Source of the DNA: Marinifilum breve
GTDB lineage: Bacteria; Bacteroidota; Bacteroidia; Bacteroidales; Marinifilaceae
Assembly (NCBI RefSeq): GCF_003202155.1
Contig: NZ_QFLI01000012.1
Location: 82,055-146,054 of the forward strand
DNA length: 64,000 nucleotides
Reading direction: 5' to 3'
The translations under genes were made by a program, and so were the position numbers. The notes beneath the pieces were generated by a model. That model ran no database searches. It was not told the origin of the DNA and saw only the letters and a list, made by a program, of their open reading frames with translations. Position 1 is the first letter of the stretch, and every line of letters begins with the position of its first letter. This document shows, one piece after another, positions 53,002 through 63,199 of this stretch.

Positions 53002-54690
53002 ATGCAAAAATTTATTCCCCTATTTCTATTGCTGATTCTTTCGATAAATAGTTTTGCTCAGGATCGAATAACTGGATTCAATTTCGCAACTCGATCAGAG
53101 GTAATTGCTAAAAATGGAATGGCTTGTACCAGTCAACCATTGGCAACACATGTTGCACTCGACATTCTCAAATCAGGAGGAAATGCTGTTGATGCAGCCA
53201 TAGCTGCCAATGCAACTCTCGGATTAATGGAACCCACCGGATGTGGAATTGGTGGTGATATTTTCGTGATTCTTTGGGATGCAAAAACCAAGAAATTGTA
53301 CGGATTAAATGGAAGTGGACGATCTCCAAAATCGCTTACGCTAGATTATTTAAAGCAAAATACCAATGGAAAAATTCCAGCCTATGGCCCACTTCCTGTT
53401 TCGGTTCCAGGTTGTGTTGATGGTTGGTTTACCATTCACAAAAAGTTTGGTAAGTTGGATATGGAAAAAATTCTACAACCTGCAATCACTTATGCAAAGG
53501 AAGGTTTTCCGGTAAGCGAATTAATTGCTTATTATATGAATGGCTCAGCCAAGAGATTAAAAAAATATCCTGGTTTTGCAGAAACCTATATGCCAAATGG
53601 TAAAATGCCTCAAAAAGGAGAAATTTTTAAGAATCCATTCCTGGCAAACACCTATGAAAAAATAGCCAAAGATGGTCGAGATGCCTTTTACAAAGGCGAT
53701 ATTGCCAAAAGCATTGCAAAATACATTAAAGAACAAGGCGGCTTTCTTTCTTACGAAGATTTGGCTTCGCACAAATCGGAATGGGTTGATCCTATATCAG
53801 TAAATTATAGAGGTTGCACGGTGTGGGAATTGCCGCCAAACGGACAGGGAACTGCTGCCCTTCAAATTCTTAATATCTTAAAGTATTACGATATTGCCAA
53901 AATGGGATTTGGGTCAACGGATTACTTACACACCTTTATTGAAGCAAAAAAGCTGGCATTTGAAGATCGTGCAAAGTTTTACACGGACCCTGATTTTTCA
54001 GAAATACCAATAAAGGAATTGATATCTAATGAATATGCATTGGAGCGAAAGGAATTAATCGATCCCAATAAGGCTGCAAGAGAATATCCTGCAGGAGAAT
54101 TGGAACAAGGAAACACAATTTATCTTACCGTTGCCGATAAAGAAGGCAATATGGTATCACTCATTCAAAGTAATTATCGAGGAATGGGATCGGGAATGAC
54201 ACCTAAAGGTCTTGGTTTTGTTCTTCAGGACAGAGGGGAACTTTTTAGTCTGAATGAAGATCATGCGAACGTGTATGCTCCAGGAAAGCGCCCATTTCAT
54301 ACCATCATTCCAGCCTTTATTACAAAAGATGAAAAACCATTTATCAGTTTCGGTTTAATGGGCGGTGCCATGCAACCACAAGGGCATGCTCAAATTGTAG
54401 TTAACCTAATTGATTTCGGTATGAATCTACAGGAAGCCGGTGATGCTCCGCGAATTCGTCACGAAGGTTCCTCGCAACCAACAGGCACAAAAATGAAAGA
54501 TGGTGGCTGGGTAAATCTCGAATCGGGCATCGCCTACCAAAGCATAAGAGAATTAATGCAAAAGGGCCACAAAATAAAATATAGTACTGGTGGATTTGGA
54601 GGATATCAAGCCATAATGTTCGATGAAAAAAATAGCGTGTATTATGGTGCTTCTGAATCAAGAAAAGATGGTCAGGCTGCTGGTTATTAA
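53002..54690 (+). CDS. ggt: Gamma-glutamyltransferase
   Basis: Ggt cleaves gamma-glutamyl bonds of glutathione and related peptides in the periplasm. The 562-residue precursor has a signal peptide ending at NSFAQ (about residue 20). Family motifs are GGNAVDAAIAANATLGLMEP, GCGIGGDIFVILW, a large-subunit region, then the self-cleavage site with the nucleophile threonine in QGNTIYLTVADKEGNMVSL and, after it, RGMGSGMTPKGLGFVLQDRG and FGLMGGAMQPQGHAQIV. The chain ends at AAGY. It is monocistronic, divergent from the DUF4294 gene. Confidence 0.94.
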   Translation: MQKFIPLFLLLILSINSFAQDRITGFNFATRSEVIAKNGMACTSQPLATHVALDILKSGGNAVDAAIAANATLGLMEPTGCGIGGDIFVILWDAKTKKLYGLNGSGRSPKSLTLDYLKQNTNGKIPAYGPLPVSVPGCVDGWFTIHKKFGKLDMEKILQPAITYAKEGFPVSELIAYYMNGSAKRLKKYPGFAETYMPNGKMPQKGEIFKNPFLANTYEKIAKDGRDAFYKGDIAKSIAKYIKEQGGFLSYEDLASHKSEWVDPISVNYRGCTVWELPPNGQGTAALQILNILKYYDIAKMGFGSTDYLHTFIEAKKLAFEDRAKFYTDPDFSEIPIKELISNEYALERKELIDPNKAAREYPAGELEQGNTIYLTVADKEGNMVSLIQSNYRGMGSGMTPKGLGFVLQDRGELFSLNEDHANVYAPGKRPFHTIIPAFITKDEKPFISFGLMGGAMQPQGHAQIVVNLIDFGMNLQEAGDAPRIRHEGSSQPTGTKMKDGGWVNLESGIAYQSIRELMQKGHKIKYSTGGFGGYQAIMFDEKNSVYYGASESRKDGQAAGY

Positions 54691-54904
54691 AACTTGAATA
54701 ATCAGCTACTATTTACATAAGTGATGTTTTTAATTAAATACACATAAATCCCCTATTTATCTAGATTAATAGGTATTTGTGGAGATTTTAAAAAACATGA
54801 AATTTACTTAAGACTATTTTTTGGGATGCACTTAATTTTTACTTCTTTTGCAAATCACAATATAGTACAACAAACAAGTTTAAAAAAGACATAACAGATC
54901 GGGC

Positions 54905-56194
54905 ATGACTAAGTATGTAGAATTAAATGTTAGATCGGAGATTGGTGAATTAGAAGGAGTAATCCTTCATACTCCGGGTGCAGAAGTCGAAAATATGACT
55001 CCTGAAAATGCCGAAAGAGCACTTTATAGCGATATTTTAAACCTTGACGTAGCAAGAGATGAATACAAACAGTTGAGCGGTGTACTAGGTAAAATTGCAC
55101 AAACTTACCAGGTTAAAGATCTTTTGGCTAATGTCCTTAAGGATGAAAAAGCTAAAGAGGCCATAATCGACAGAGTTTGTAAAATGGAACCACACATTGC
55201 CGTTAAAGGCAATACATATTGCATCAAAGATTACTTGCTGGATCAAGAACCTACAGAATTGGCAAGACTTTTAATTGAAGGTGTACCTTTAAAAGCTGAT
55301 AACCTTACCAAATTCTTAAGTAAAGAACGTTATGCAATGCGTCCGCTTCACAATTTCTTTTTTACTCGCGATGCTTCAATGTCGGTATTGAACGAAGTAT
55401 TGATTGGTAAAATGGCTAATGGTGTTCGCGATCGCGAATCATTAATCATGCAATCAATTTTCGATTATACTCCAGGATTTAATACAAAAACTGTGAATCC
55501 AATCGATAATCCATTGGTAGATCCTAACTGTATGATTGAAGGTGGTGATGTTCTTATCGCTCGTGATGACATTTTGGTGATTGGTAATGGAACAAGAACT
55601 ACAACTCAAGGTATTGATTTTATTCTTGCTCAGTTATTATCGCAGAAAGAAGAAAAACAACGTCATATTTTGGTACAGGAACTACCAAGTCAACCAGAAT
55701 CTTTCATTCACCTTGACATGGTATTTACATTGTTGGATGTTGATAAATGTATGGTTTACGAACCACTAATCATGCGTCCTAACAAATATCAAACTGTACA
55801 CATTACCATCCAAAATGGAAAAGTGCTTGATATTAGACGAGAAAACAACCTTCTTGAAGCATTGAAAAAATTAGGTATGGATCTTAAGCCTATTTTCTGT
55901 GGTGGAAATGGTGATCCATGGAACCAGGAAAGAGAACAATGGCACAGTGGTGCAAACTTCTTTGCTGTAGGTCCTGGTAAAGTTGTTGGTTATGGTCGAA
56001 ATATCCATACAATGGAAGCAATGAACAAGAATGGTTTTGAAATTCTTCGTGCAAAAGATATCATTCGCCATAAAGTTGAACTTTCTGATTACGAAAAATA
56101 TGTAATTACTATTGAAGGTTCTGAACTACCTCGTGGTGGTGGTGGAGCACGATGCATGACAATGCCAGTTCGTCGTAAACCAGTTAATTGGTAA
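54905..56194 (+). CDS. arcA: Arginine deiminase
   Basis: The enzyme hydrolyses arginine to citrulline and ammonia. The 429-residue guanidino-modifying enzyme shows the order FTRDASMSV (about 155), the aspartate/glutamate pair in MIEGGDVLIA (about 213), a histidine in IHLDMVFTLLD and the catalytic cysteine C417 in GGGARCMTMP. Length and motifs fit ADI rather than agmatine or peptidyl-arginine deiminases. Neither ornithine carbamoyltransferase nor carbamate kinase is adjacent, so a complete ADI fermentation operon is not present here. A terminator follows the stop. Confidence 0.92.
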   Translation: MTKYVELNVRSEIGELEGVILHTPGAEVENMTPENAERALYSDILNLDVARDEYKQLSGVLGKIAQTYQVKDLLANVLKDEKAKEAIIDRVCKMEPHIAVKGNTYCIKDYLLDQEPTELARLLIEGVPLKADNLTKFLSKERYAMRPLHNFFFTRDASMSVLNEVLIGKMANGVRDRESLIMQSIFDYTPGFNTKTVNPIDNPLVDPNCMIEGGDVLIARDDILVIGNGTRTTTQGIDFILAQLLSQKEEKQRHILVQELPSQPESFIHLDMVFTLLDVDKCMVYEPLIMRPNKYQTVHITIQNGKVLDIRRENNLLEALKKLGMDLKPIFCGGNGDPWNQEREQWHSGANFFAVGPGKVVGYGRNIHTMEAMNKNGFEILRAKDIIRHKVELSDYEKYVITIEGSELPRGGGGARCMTMPVRRKPVNW

Positions 56195-56217
56195 GAAATT
56201 ACACAAAATACCATATA

Positions 56218-56252
56218 AAGGAATCCCATTCGGATTCCTTTTTTTATTTTTG
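56218..56252 (+). terminator. Terminator of arginine deiminase, merging into promoter of the next gene
   Basis: AAGGAATCC and GGATTCCTT form a nine-pair stem with a five-base loop and a T-run. The end of that T-run is part of TATTTTTG (56245-56252), a TAnnTTTG box 30 bases before the methyltransferase ATG. Confidence 0.75.
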
Positions 56253-56281
56253 TTCCGCAATAAAGAATACAGAACAATAGA

Positions 56282-56818
56282 ATGAGAAAATTAAAGAACA
56301 GCGAATTAGATCGCAAAAGCATAGACGAATTTAAAGCATCAGATAAAACTCCAATTATCATTGTATTAGATAATGTAAGAAGCCTAAATAACATTGGTTC
56401 TGTATTTCGTACTTCGGATGCACTTTTAATCGAAGCTGTTTATTTATGCGGTATCACTGCAACTCCTCCACACAGAGAATTGCATAAAACTGCATTGGGA
56501 GCGGAAGATTCGGTACAATGGGAATATTTTAAAAACACCGAAGATGCTGTTGCAAAATTAAAGGAAAATGGGTTTGATGTTTACTCGGTTGAGCAGGCTG
56601 AAAATAGCTTATCACTGGAAAATTTCGAAACCAATGCTAGTAAAAAATATGCTTTAATTTTCGGAAATGAGGTGAAAGGCGTGCAACAAAAAATTGTTGA
56701 TGCCTCTGACGGATGTATTGAGATCCCTCAATTCGGAACCAAACACTCCTTCAATATTTCGGTAAGTTGTGGTATTGTTCTTTGGGATTTATTCTCAAAA
56801 ATGAACTATCAGAAATAA
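56282..56818 (+). CDS. TrmH/SpoU family RNA 2'-O-methyltransferase
   Basis: This 178-residue SPOUT enzyme has the three motifs of the family: NVRSLNNIGSVFRTSDAL near residue 35, LIFGNEVKGVQQ near 125 and IPQFGTKHSFNISVSCGIVL near 150. It lacks the N-terminal substrate-binding domain of RlmB types, so it is the short form, which in many bacteria acts on tRNA. The target nucleotide cannot be read from sequence. It is convergent with the next gene, with one base between the two stop codons. Confidence 0.92.
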   Translation: MRKLKNSELDRKSIDEFKASDKTPIIIVLDNVRSLNNIGSVFRTSDALLIEAVYLCGITATPPHRELHKTALGAEDSVQWEYFKNTEDAVAKLKENGFDVYSVEQAENSLSLENFETNASKKYALIFGNEVKGVQQKIVDASDGCIEIPQFGTKHSFNISVSCGIVLWDLFSKMNYQK

Positions 56819-56819
56819 C

Positions 56820-57614
56820 TTAAATATTAAATTCTAACGTAATAATCGTTCCTGGAAAAGCCTTCTCATACTCTTTTGAGAAGGTTCGTTGTTTTACCTG
56901 TTTCCAAACCGCTGTTCCAGACATGATTTGAATCTTTCCTTGGTTTTGCTGTACAAATTGTCTGATGGTAAATAAACCAATTCCTTTGTGATTTCTCTTA
57001 AATGTTGTAGTCCCATTTTGCACAGCCCATTCAACAGCTGCTATGGGATGATTGCTTGAAGATATATCTACAAATGACTTTCCTTTGTTAACAATGGTAA
57101 CAAACAACTTCTTATTGTATACCGAAAAATAATGCGATATAAAGACCTCTCGGCATCTACTATGAACAAAGGCATTTCTAAATACCTCGGCAACACAAAG
57201 CTGAATTGCCATTTTCAAGTGCTGATTTAGGCTAATATCTGGTCTCTCAGGAAAGATTTTAGTCTCTAGATACTCTGACAATGCCCCTTCGTCAGGACTT
57301 GTAAAATTCTGGCATTTGATTAAATGCTTCCATAAATCTTTCTTGGCAGCACCATTCACCAGTTTTTTGGTATTAAATAAGTTGTCAATTGGTTCCTGAA
57401 TGCCAATTAAGCGAGCTTTGTTTTTCTTCTTCTCCAAACTTGAAATCAAACAGCCCAAAATAGAGAACAAGTTAGACTCAATGACTTTCGTTTCCTCAAA
57501 ATTGAATACGATTTCTTCGCCATAGCATTTTTTTGTACGATGATACAAATCGGTAAAAAACACTACACCTTGAAAGTTATTTGTTAGCTTCTGAGGAATC
57601 GTAATCTCCATCAT
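56820..57614 (-). CDS. STAS-like plus GHKL ATPase regulatory protein
   Basis: This 264-residue cytoplasmic protein appears to be two regulatory domains in one chain. The N-terminal part (about 10-75, EEIVFNFEETKVIESNLFSI, LGCLISSLEKKKNKARLIG) looks like a STAS-type fold. The C-terminal part (about 130-264) is a GHKL ATP-binding domain: AEVFRNAFVHSRC as N-box, then TFKRNHKGIGLFTIRQFVQQ as G-box. There is no phosphoacceptor histidine domain and no membrane segment. The design recalls the anti-sigma-factor kinase and anti-anti-sigma partners fused, so a switch in a signalling pathway is likely, but I know no named family. Confidence 0.78.
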   Translation of the reverse strand: MMEITIPQKLTNNFQGVVFFTDLYHRTKKCYGEEIVFNFEETKVIESNLFSILGCLISSLEKKKNKARLIGIQEPIDNLFNTKKLVNGAAKKDLWKHLIKCQNFTSPDEGALSEYLETKIFPERPDISLNQHLKMAIQLCVAEVFRNAFVHSRCREVFISHYFSVYNKKLFVTIVNKGKSFVDISSSNHPIAAVEWAVQNGTTTFKRNHKGIGLFTIRQFVQQNQGKIQIMSGTAVWKQVKQRTFSKEYEKAFPGTIITLEFNI

Positions 57615-57689
57615 TTTATCCTTGTTTAATTCCTAAATAAGAATCGTCTAAGATAAAAAAATAGAACAAATATTAGGCATCTATAATAA

Positions 57690-57719
57690 AAAAAGCGATC
57701 CTAAACAGGATCGCTTTTT
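57690..57719 (-). terminator. Strong terminator of the TPR lipoprotein gene
   Basis: AAAAAGCGATCCT and AGGATCGCTTTTT form a thirteen-pair stem around AAAC with T residues on both strands. It lies 20 bases after the stop at 57740. Confidence 0.9.
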
Positions 57720-57739
57720 ATATATCTTGTAATTTTTAA

Positions 57740-59464
57740 TTACTCAACGATAGCTTTGAATTTAGCATCTTCAAATACTTTAGCAAATTCCATATCAGAC
57801 TTAGCTACTGATTTTAAAGAAGCATCTTTAGCTACTGCAGTTTCAAGGTTAGTGAAAACTAAGTTATTGTTATCAGTTCTCGCACCTACAACAGCTTTTA
57901 GGTAATATACCATTGCAACATCGCTAGTATTAGCGTTCAATTTTTCAAGAGCTACATTGTTCTTACCAGCTAAAATGTTAGCTAAAGCAGCGTTTACAGA
58001 TGGACAGTCACCGAAGTGCTTAACAGCTGTATCGTAATCAGCTTTCATGATAGCAACAATACCTTGGTTGTAGTTAACTTCTTTACCAGCACCTGTTGCA
58101 GCACCGAAAAGAACTTCTGCTTCAGCAACGTTACCGTTAACCAACTCAACAGCACCTAAGTTGTTTTTTACAACTGGGTTGTTTGCAGAAAGCTTATCAG
58201 CTTTTTCGAAGTTAGATTTAGCGTCAGCTACTTTACCCATACCGAATAAGATCATACCTGCATCGTTATAACCTCTCCAGTCTTTAGAGAATTGCTTCTT
58301 AGCTGATTCGTAAATTTTCAATTTGTCATCAGCAGACTTCACTAAAGTAGCAGAATATAATAATTCTTCAACGTTTAGTTCAGCTGGGTTGTTCATACCA
58401 AGATCTTTCAATTCAGCGTCAGATTTACCAATAAGGTCAACGTTAACAGTGAATTTAGCTCTTCTTAATTTAGGAAGTACTTCTTTCTTAACATCGTCGA
58501 AAGCAGCAGAAATGTTTCTGATTTCTTTTTCACGTACTTCAGGATCTGAGTACATAGAAAGAACACGTAGAATCAATTCTTTATCTTGGATATTAGAAGC
58601 TTTCATTAATTTTTGGAAACCTTCCCAGTCTTCTGGAGTAACTTTAGATTTGAAGAAATCTTCAGCTGCATACTCAGCCATTTTACCTCTCTTCATTTCT
58701 TTCTTGATGTACTTAGAAGAAGAAACTTCACGCTTACCAGCTAATTTCTCGTTCCAATCTTGCTTACCATCTGGAGATGCATATGCAGAAACTTCAACAC
58801 CTTTATATTCTTTCTTTTCGTCAGCTTTAACTGCATCTAAGTATGCTTTAAGAGCTTTTACATCTTCAGCTTTCATTTCTGACCAACGAACTTGTGAGCT
58901 GTTGATTAGATAGTGAAGATCTGCTTCTTGAGTTTCTGGAATAATTCTTTGGAACGCATCTTTACCAATGATGTTCATTGGGTTGTTCTGTACCATAGTA
59001 GCTGTAGCAACTACACCATCAGCAATTTTATAAGGATCGAATTCAACTGATTGTTCACCTTTGCTAGCAGTCATTCTAACTTCTAAGTCAGAAATTCTCA
59101 TTGCTTGTTCGTAAGGAACTTTACCAGTGTAGGTAATAGTTTTTCCAGTTTCAAAAGGAACTACAGTATTGTTTCCTTGAACTTTTTCGCCTTGTAAAGT
59201 TTTTGAAGGGAAAGCTTTTTCACCACCTTCGAACTTCAATACAGGAGTTGCAACAACAGTGGCTTTTTTATTAAAATATCCACCAGGAATGTTAACAACA
59301 ACTTTTACATCAACCATATCAGCATGTGCTTCCAAAACTTCAGGAGTCACCTGATACTTGATATCGCTTGCTTCTTTCTTCATCTTATTAAGACCAGCAC
59401 AGCTTGTAAGTACCAATCCTGCTAAAGCCAAAGAAGCTAAGGAAATAACCTTTGATCTTTTCAT
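57740..59464 (-). CDS. OmpA-like/TPR lipoprotein
   Basis: This 574-residue lipoprotein has a type II signal with lipobox LTSC (cysteine 22). Residues of about 30-200 form a strand-rich domain. Residues of about 205-330 resemble an OmpA-like periplasmic domain (VEVSAYASPDGKQDWNEKLA, GKREVSSSKYIKKEM). Residues of about 370-560 are TPR-like helices (WRGYNDAGMILFGMGKVADA, NNPVVKNNLGAVELVNGNVA). The mix suggests a cell-wall-associated outer-membrane lipoprotein. The coding region uses a narrow set of codons and has its own promoter and a very strong terminator, which hints at high expression. I do not recognise a characterised member. Confidence 0.85.
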   Translation of the reverse strand: MKRSKVISLASLALAGLVLTSCAGLNKMKKEASDIKYQVTPEVLEAHADMVDVKVVVNIPGGYFNKKATVVATPVLKFEGGEKAFPSKTLQGEKVQGNNTVVPFETGKTITYTGKVPYEQAMRISDLEVRMTASKGEQSVEFDPYKIADGVVATATMVQNNPMNIIGKDAFQRIIPETQEADLHYLINSSQVRWSEMKAEDVKALKAYLDAVKADEKKEYKGVEVSAYASPDGKQDWNEKLAGKREVSSSKYIKKEMKRGKMAEYAAEDFFKSKVTPEDWEGFQKLMKASNIQDKELILRVLSMYSDPEVREKEIRNISAAFDDVKKEVLPKLRRAKFTVNVDLIGKSDAELKDLGMNNPAELNVEELLYSATLVKSADDKLKIYESAKKQFSKDWRGYNDAGMILFGMGKVADAKSNFEKADKLSANNPVVKNNLGAVELVNGNVAEAEVLFGAATGAGKEVNYNQGIVAIMKADYDTAVKHFGDCPSVNAALANILAGKNNVALEKLNANTSDVAMVYYLKAVVGARTDNNNLVFTNLETAVAKDASLKSVAKSDMEFAKVFEDAKFKAIVE

Positions 59465-59514
59465 AACAACTACTTAATTATTTTAACTTTTAAAATTATA
59501 TTCTAGTTCAAAAA

Positions 59515-59522
59515 CAAATTTA
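59515..59522 (-). promoter_or_regulatory. -7 promoter box for the TPR lipoprotein
   Basis: On the minus strand the sequence is TAAATTTG, an exact match, about 50 bases before the start at 59464. Confidence 0.5.
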
Positions 59523-59579
59523 AGAAAATTTTATGCAAATTAAATTTATTCCGTCTTTTTATTTGAGTTTTCAGGGCTT

Positions 59580-60215
59580 TCAGAGAATTATCCTATTTAA
59601 ACCATGTTTACATTCAGTTTCGAAAATTGCCTTGGTAATTTTCTCATAATCACTTCCTTGATTAACAAAGTCGATATCATTAGTATCAATCACCAAAAAT
59701 TTAAGGTCCTGCTGTTGTTTAAAGAACTCAAAATAACTGTCTTGTATCTTTAAAAGATATTCAGCAGTAATCTCTTGTTCATACTCTCTTCCTCTTTTTC
59801 TAATATTCGATAACAACTTATCTACATTAGAATGCAAATAGACATATAAATCAGGTTTAGGCAAGGAATTATAAATGATATGAAAGAACTGTCGATACAA
59901 AGTATACTCATCATCCTGAAGAGTCTGCTTTGAGAATATTAAGGATTTCATGAAATAGTAATCCGAAATGGTAAAAGATTTGAACAAATCACGTTCACTT
60001 AACTCTTTCTTTAGTTGATTATATCTATCGGCCAAAAACGACATTTCCAATGGAAAGGAGTATTTATCAGGATCTTTATAAAATTTTGGCAAAAAAGGAT
60101 TTTCAGCAAACTGCTCTAAAATCAGTTTAGCATTGCGCTCCTCTGAAATTTTATGTGAAAGAGTTGTTTTCCCGGCACCAATATTACCTTCAATTACGAT
60201 AAAATTATAATCCAT
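59580..60215 (-). CDS. Deoxynucleoside kinase
   Basis: The frame is open from 60266, but MDYNFIVIEGNIGAGKT at 60215 is the natural start (211 residues). The P-loop GNIGAGKT is at residues 10-17, the catalytic glutamate is in LILEQFAENPF, and the lid arginines are in KRGREYEQ. This is the dNK family (dGK/dAK/dCK-like), which phosphorylates deoxynucleosides for salvage. In Bacteroidota a single gene of this type is common; substrate preference cannot be judged. It complements tdk at 6.5 kb. Confidence 0.9.
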   Translation of the reverse strand: MDYNFIVIEGNIGAGKTTLSHKISEERNAKLILEQFAENPFLPKFYKDPDKYSFPLEMSFLADRYNQLKKELSERDLFKSFTISDYYFMKSLIFSKQTLQDDEYTLYRQFFHIIYNSLPKPDLYVYLHSNVDKLLSNIRKRGREYEQEITAEYLLKIQDSYFEFFKQQQDLKFLVIDTNDIDFVNQGSDYEKITKAIFETECKHGLNRIIL

Positions 60216-60371
60216 TAAAAATGTATTTGCGATTTTGGAGTCATAAAAATAGAAAATGAAGGGCAAATATCAGGCTTTTTTAAAAAAAGAAAGATCCAAT
60301 TTTGATAAAAAATATCAACATTATCTCCTTTATTTTATAGTCGGTTATTTTTGAGTAAGTTAGATTAAAAC

Positions 60372-60860
60372 TTACAATTGTTTTCCTTTTCGTTTACATT
60401 CTCGATCTTTTCTATTACCTAAAATGTTACCCACAATCATACCTACACCAGCGCATAAGAAAAAAATAGTTGGGTTAAAACTGTAAAACATACCATAAGA
60501 TAATAACAAGCCAAAAACGGTTCCAACCAATGCAAAAATAGCTGAGTAAGTATAAGTGAAATGATGGATTTGATAAACCCCATGCTGGTCCTTCAAATGC
60601 TTCAAAAGCTTTTCAACTCGCTTTTCATATTCACTTCTGTTTACACCAGATTTGTTAATCAAACGATCTAAATCATCAACTATTTTCTCCAGTTCTGCTT
60701 TTGCATATTTACAGTCCAAACAAGAAGTTTGACTATCCAAAAGTTTGGCAATACGTTTCAATTTCTCAATTTGATAAAATCGAAAATCTTTTATCGAAAT
60801 AAAATCCTGTGCTTGTTGATCTACTTTTTTAGATATCTGATCTACCCAATTGTTTTCCAT
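60372..60860 (-). CDS. Small membrane protein with CxxC motif
   Basis: This 162-residue protein is not recognised. Residues 1-95 are helical and charged, with a CLDC pair at about 47-50 (TSCLDCKYAKAELEKIVDDL). Two membrane segments follow (about 105-122 and 130-147), and a basic tail with one more cysteine (DRECKRKGK) ends the chain. The CxxC pair may be redox-active or bind metal. It lies 95 bases downstream of pnp and the pnp terminator, so it is a separate unit. Confidence 0.65.
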   Translation of the reverse strand: MENNWVDQISKKVDQQAQDFISIKDFRFYQIEKLKRIAKLLDSQTSCLDCKYAKAELEKIVDDLDRLINKSGVNRSEYEKRVEKLLKHLKDQHGVYQIHHFTYTYSAIFALVGTVFGLLLSYGMFYSFNPTIFFLCAGVGMIVGNILGNRKDRECKRKGKQL

Positions 60861-60911
60861 CTTTTCCTTTCATTTACATCGCTAAAATAGGCAAAGCATA
60901 TACAAAAAAAA

Positions 60912-60935
60912 ATCCCGGGAATAATTTCCCGGGAT
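60912..60935 (-). terminator. Terminator of pnp
   Basis: ATCCCGGGAA and TTCCCGGGAT form a perfect ten-pair stem around TAAT, with a run of nine or ten T residues on the minus strand. Confidence 0.9.
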
Positions 60936-60955
60936 CAAGAATAAAAATATATCAA

Positions 60956-63100
60956 TTATTTATTTTCTTCTTTTTTCTTTCTTTCAGGTTTTGGTAACAA
61001 TACTTTTCTTGAAAGCTTAAGTTTCCCTGATTTCGCGTCGATATCAATCAACTTCACTTCTACTTCCTCACCTTCTTTCAACACTTCGTCTACTGTTTGT
61101 AGTCTTCTGTGCTCGATTTCAGAAATATGAAGTAATCCATCTTTACCTGGAAGAATTTCAATAAATGCACCAAAAGTAACAATCGATTTTACTTTTCCTT
61201 TGTAAATCTCCCCTACTTCAGGAACAGCTACAATTCCTTTAACTCTGGCAACCGCAGCATCAATTGATTCTTTGTTGTCAGCTGAAATATCAACCACACC
61301 TTTGCCATCTACTTCTTCAATAACAATAACAGCACCTGTTACTTCTTGAATTTCCTGAATGATTTTTCCACCAGGACCGATAACAGCACCAATCATATCT
61401 TTAGGAATATCCATAGAAACGATACGTGGAGCATGTGGTTTCAAGTCTTCTCTTGGTTCCTCAATAGTTTCACCAATCTTATCTAAAATATGAAGACGAC
61501 CTTGACGAGCTTGTTCCAAAGCCTGAGCCAATACTTCATATGGAAGACCATCAACTTTAATATCCATTTGAGTAGCTGTAATACCATCTCTGGTACCAGT
61601 TACTTTAAAGTCCATATCACCCAAGTGATCTTCATCACCTAAGATATCAGAAAGAACTGCATATTTTTCTGCCCCTGCAGTTGAGATTAATCCCATTGCA
61701 ATACCAGTTACTGGCTTCTTAATCTGAATACCTGCATCCATTAATGCCAAAGTACCTGCACAAACAGTTGCCATAGAAGAAGAACCATTTGATTCTAAAA
61801 TATCAGATACAACACGGATAGCATATGGAGAATCTGCTGGAATCATTCCTTTAAGAGCGCGGAAAGCCAAGTTTCCATGTCCAACCTCACGACGGCTAAT
61901 ACCACGAGAAGCGCGAGCGTCACCAGTTGAGAATGGAGGGAAGTTGTAGTGAAGAACAAACTTCTCTTTTCCTTGGTACAATACATCATCAACAATCTTC
62001 TCATCAAGTTTAGTACCTAATGTTACAGAAGTTAATGATTGTGTTTCTCCACGTGTAAATACCGCAGATCCATGTGCTCCTGGAAGATAATCAACCTCAG
62101 ACCAAATTGGGCGGATCTCGTCAGTCTTACGGCCATCCAAACGCAATCTATCTTCCAACACCATATTTCTTACCGCTTCTTTTTCCACATCGTGATAGTA
62201 ACGGCCAATTAAAGTCATATTAATTTCTGATTCCTCTTTTCCTTCAGAGTATTCAGTAACAAATTCTTCCTTAACTGCTGCAAAATCTTCAGCACGTTGG
62301 TGCTTGTTTGCATTCTTACGACGAGCAACTTCCAGTACTTTATCGTAAGTTTTATCGATGATTAACTGACGTAATTCTTCGTCGTTATCTTCATGACAAT
62401 ATTCTCTTTTTTCAGTTTTACCAACCATCTCAGTCAATTCAATCTGAGCCTGGCACTGAACCTTAATAGCTTCGTGAGCAATTTTGATAGCCTCTAGCAT
62501 TTCTGCTTCTGAAACTTCATCCATCTCACCTTCCACCATCATAATATTTTCCATAGTAGCAGCAACGATCATATCAAGATCTGCAGCTTCTAATTCTGTA
62601 CGAGTTGGGTTAATTTTAAATTCACCATCAACTCTTGCAACACGCACTTCTGAAATTGGCTCCATGAATGGAATATCAGAAACTGCAAGTGCAGCAGATG
62701 CAGCCAAACCTGCTAATGCATCAGGCATAGTTTCGGTATCAGCAGAAATCAAATTAATAGATACGAATGTTTCTGCATGATAATCTTCCGGGAATAATGG
62801 ACGTAGAGCACGGTCCACTAGGCGGGATACTAAAATTTCATAATCCGAAGGTCTTCCCTCACGTTTCATGAAACCACCAGGAAAACGTCCTAATGCACTA
62901 AATTTTTCTTTGTAATCAACAGACAAAGGCATAAAGTCAACATCAGGTTTTGCGTCCTTAGCGGATACTACTGTTGCCAACAACATGGTCTTACCCATTT
63001 TTACTACTACAGATCCATCAGCTTGTTTTGCTAATTTCCCTGTTTCAATTGTGATGGACCTTCCATCACCTAATTCAATTATTTTTTCGATCACTTTCAT
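60956..63100 (-). CDS. pnp: Polyribonucleotide nucleotidyltransferase
   Basis: PNPase degrades RNA from the 3' end using phosphate and can also add tails. The 714-residue protein has two RNase PH-like halves (about 1-210 and 310-540) with [20 protein letters not shown] in the first and [19 protein letters not shown] in the second, a KH domain of about 555-615 ([18 protein letters not shown]) and an S1 domain of about 620-690 ([20 protein letters not shown]). The tail is lysine-rich. It follows rpsO, the usual order in bacteria; a strong terminator separates the two, so pnp may depend on read-through or its own promoter. Confidence 0.97.
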   Translation of the reverse strand: MKVIEKIIELGDGRSITIETGKLAKQADGSVVVKMGKTMLLATVVSAKDAKPDVDFMPLSVDYKEKFSALGRFPGGFMKREGRPSDYEILVSRLVDRALRPLFPEDYHAETFVSINLISADTETMPDALAGLAASAALAVSDIPFMEPISEVRVARVDGEFKINPTRTELEAADLDMIVAATMENIMMVEGEMDEVSEAEMLEAIKIAHEAIKVQCQAQIELTEMVGKTEKREYCHEDNDEELRQLIIDKTYDKVLEVARRKNANKHQRAEDFAAVKEEFVTEYSEGKEESEINMTLIGRYYHDVEKEAVRNMVLEDRLRLDGRKTDEIRPIWSEVDYLPGAHGSAVFTRGETQSLTSVTLGTKLDEKIVDDVLYQGKEKFVLHYNFPPFSTGDARASRGISRREVGHGNLAFRALKGMIPADSPYAIRVVSDILESNGSSSMATVCAGTLALMDAGIQIKKPVTGIAMGLISTAGAEKYAVLSDILGDEDHLGDMDFKVTGTRDGITATQMDIKVDGLPYEVLAQALEQARQGRLHILDKIGETIEEPREDLKPHAPRIVSMDIPKDMIGAVIGPGGKIIQEIQEVTGAVIVIEEVDGKGVVDISADNKESIDAAVARVKGIVAVPEVGEIYKGKVKSIVTFGAFIEILPGKDGLLHISEIEHRRLQTVDEVLKEGEEVEVKLIDIDAKSGKLKLSRKVLLPKPERKKKEENK

Positions 63101-63160
63101 CTTTTGTAGTTTATTTCAAACTTCTTATTGGATAAGCAACAAGGTGTCGCCAATATATAA

Positions 63161-63190
63161 AAAGCAATCCCGATTGCTCGGGATTGCTTT
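63161..63190 (-). terminator. Terminator between rpsO and pnp
   Basis: AAAGCAATCCCGA and TCGGGATTGCTTT form a perfect thirteen-pair stem around TTGC, ten bases after the rpsO stop. The minus strand continues into a short T-run. Confidence 0.85.
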
Positions 63191-63199
63191 AATATGATA

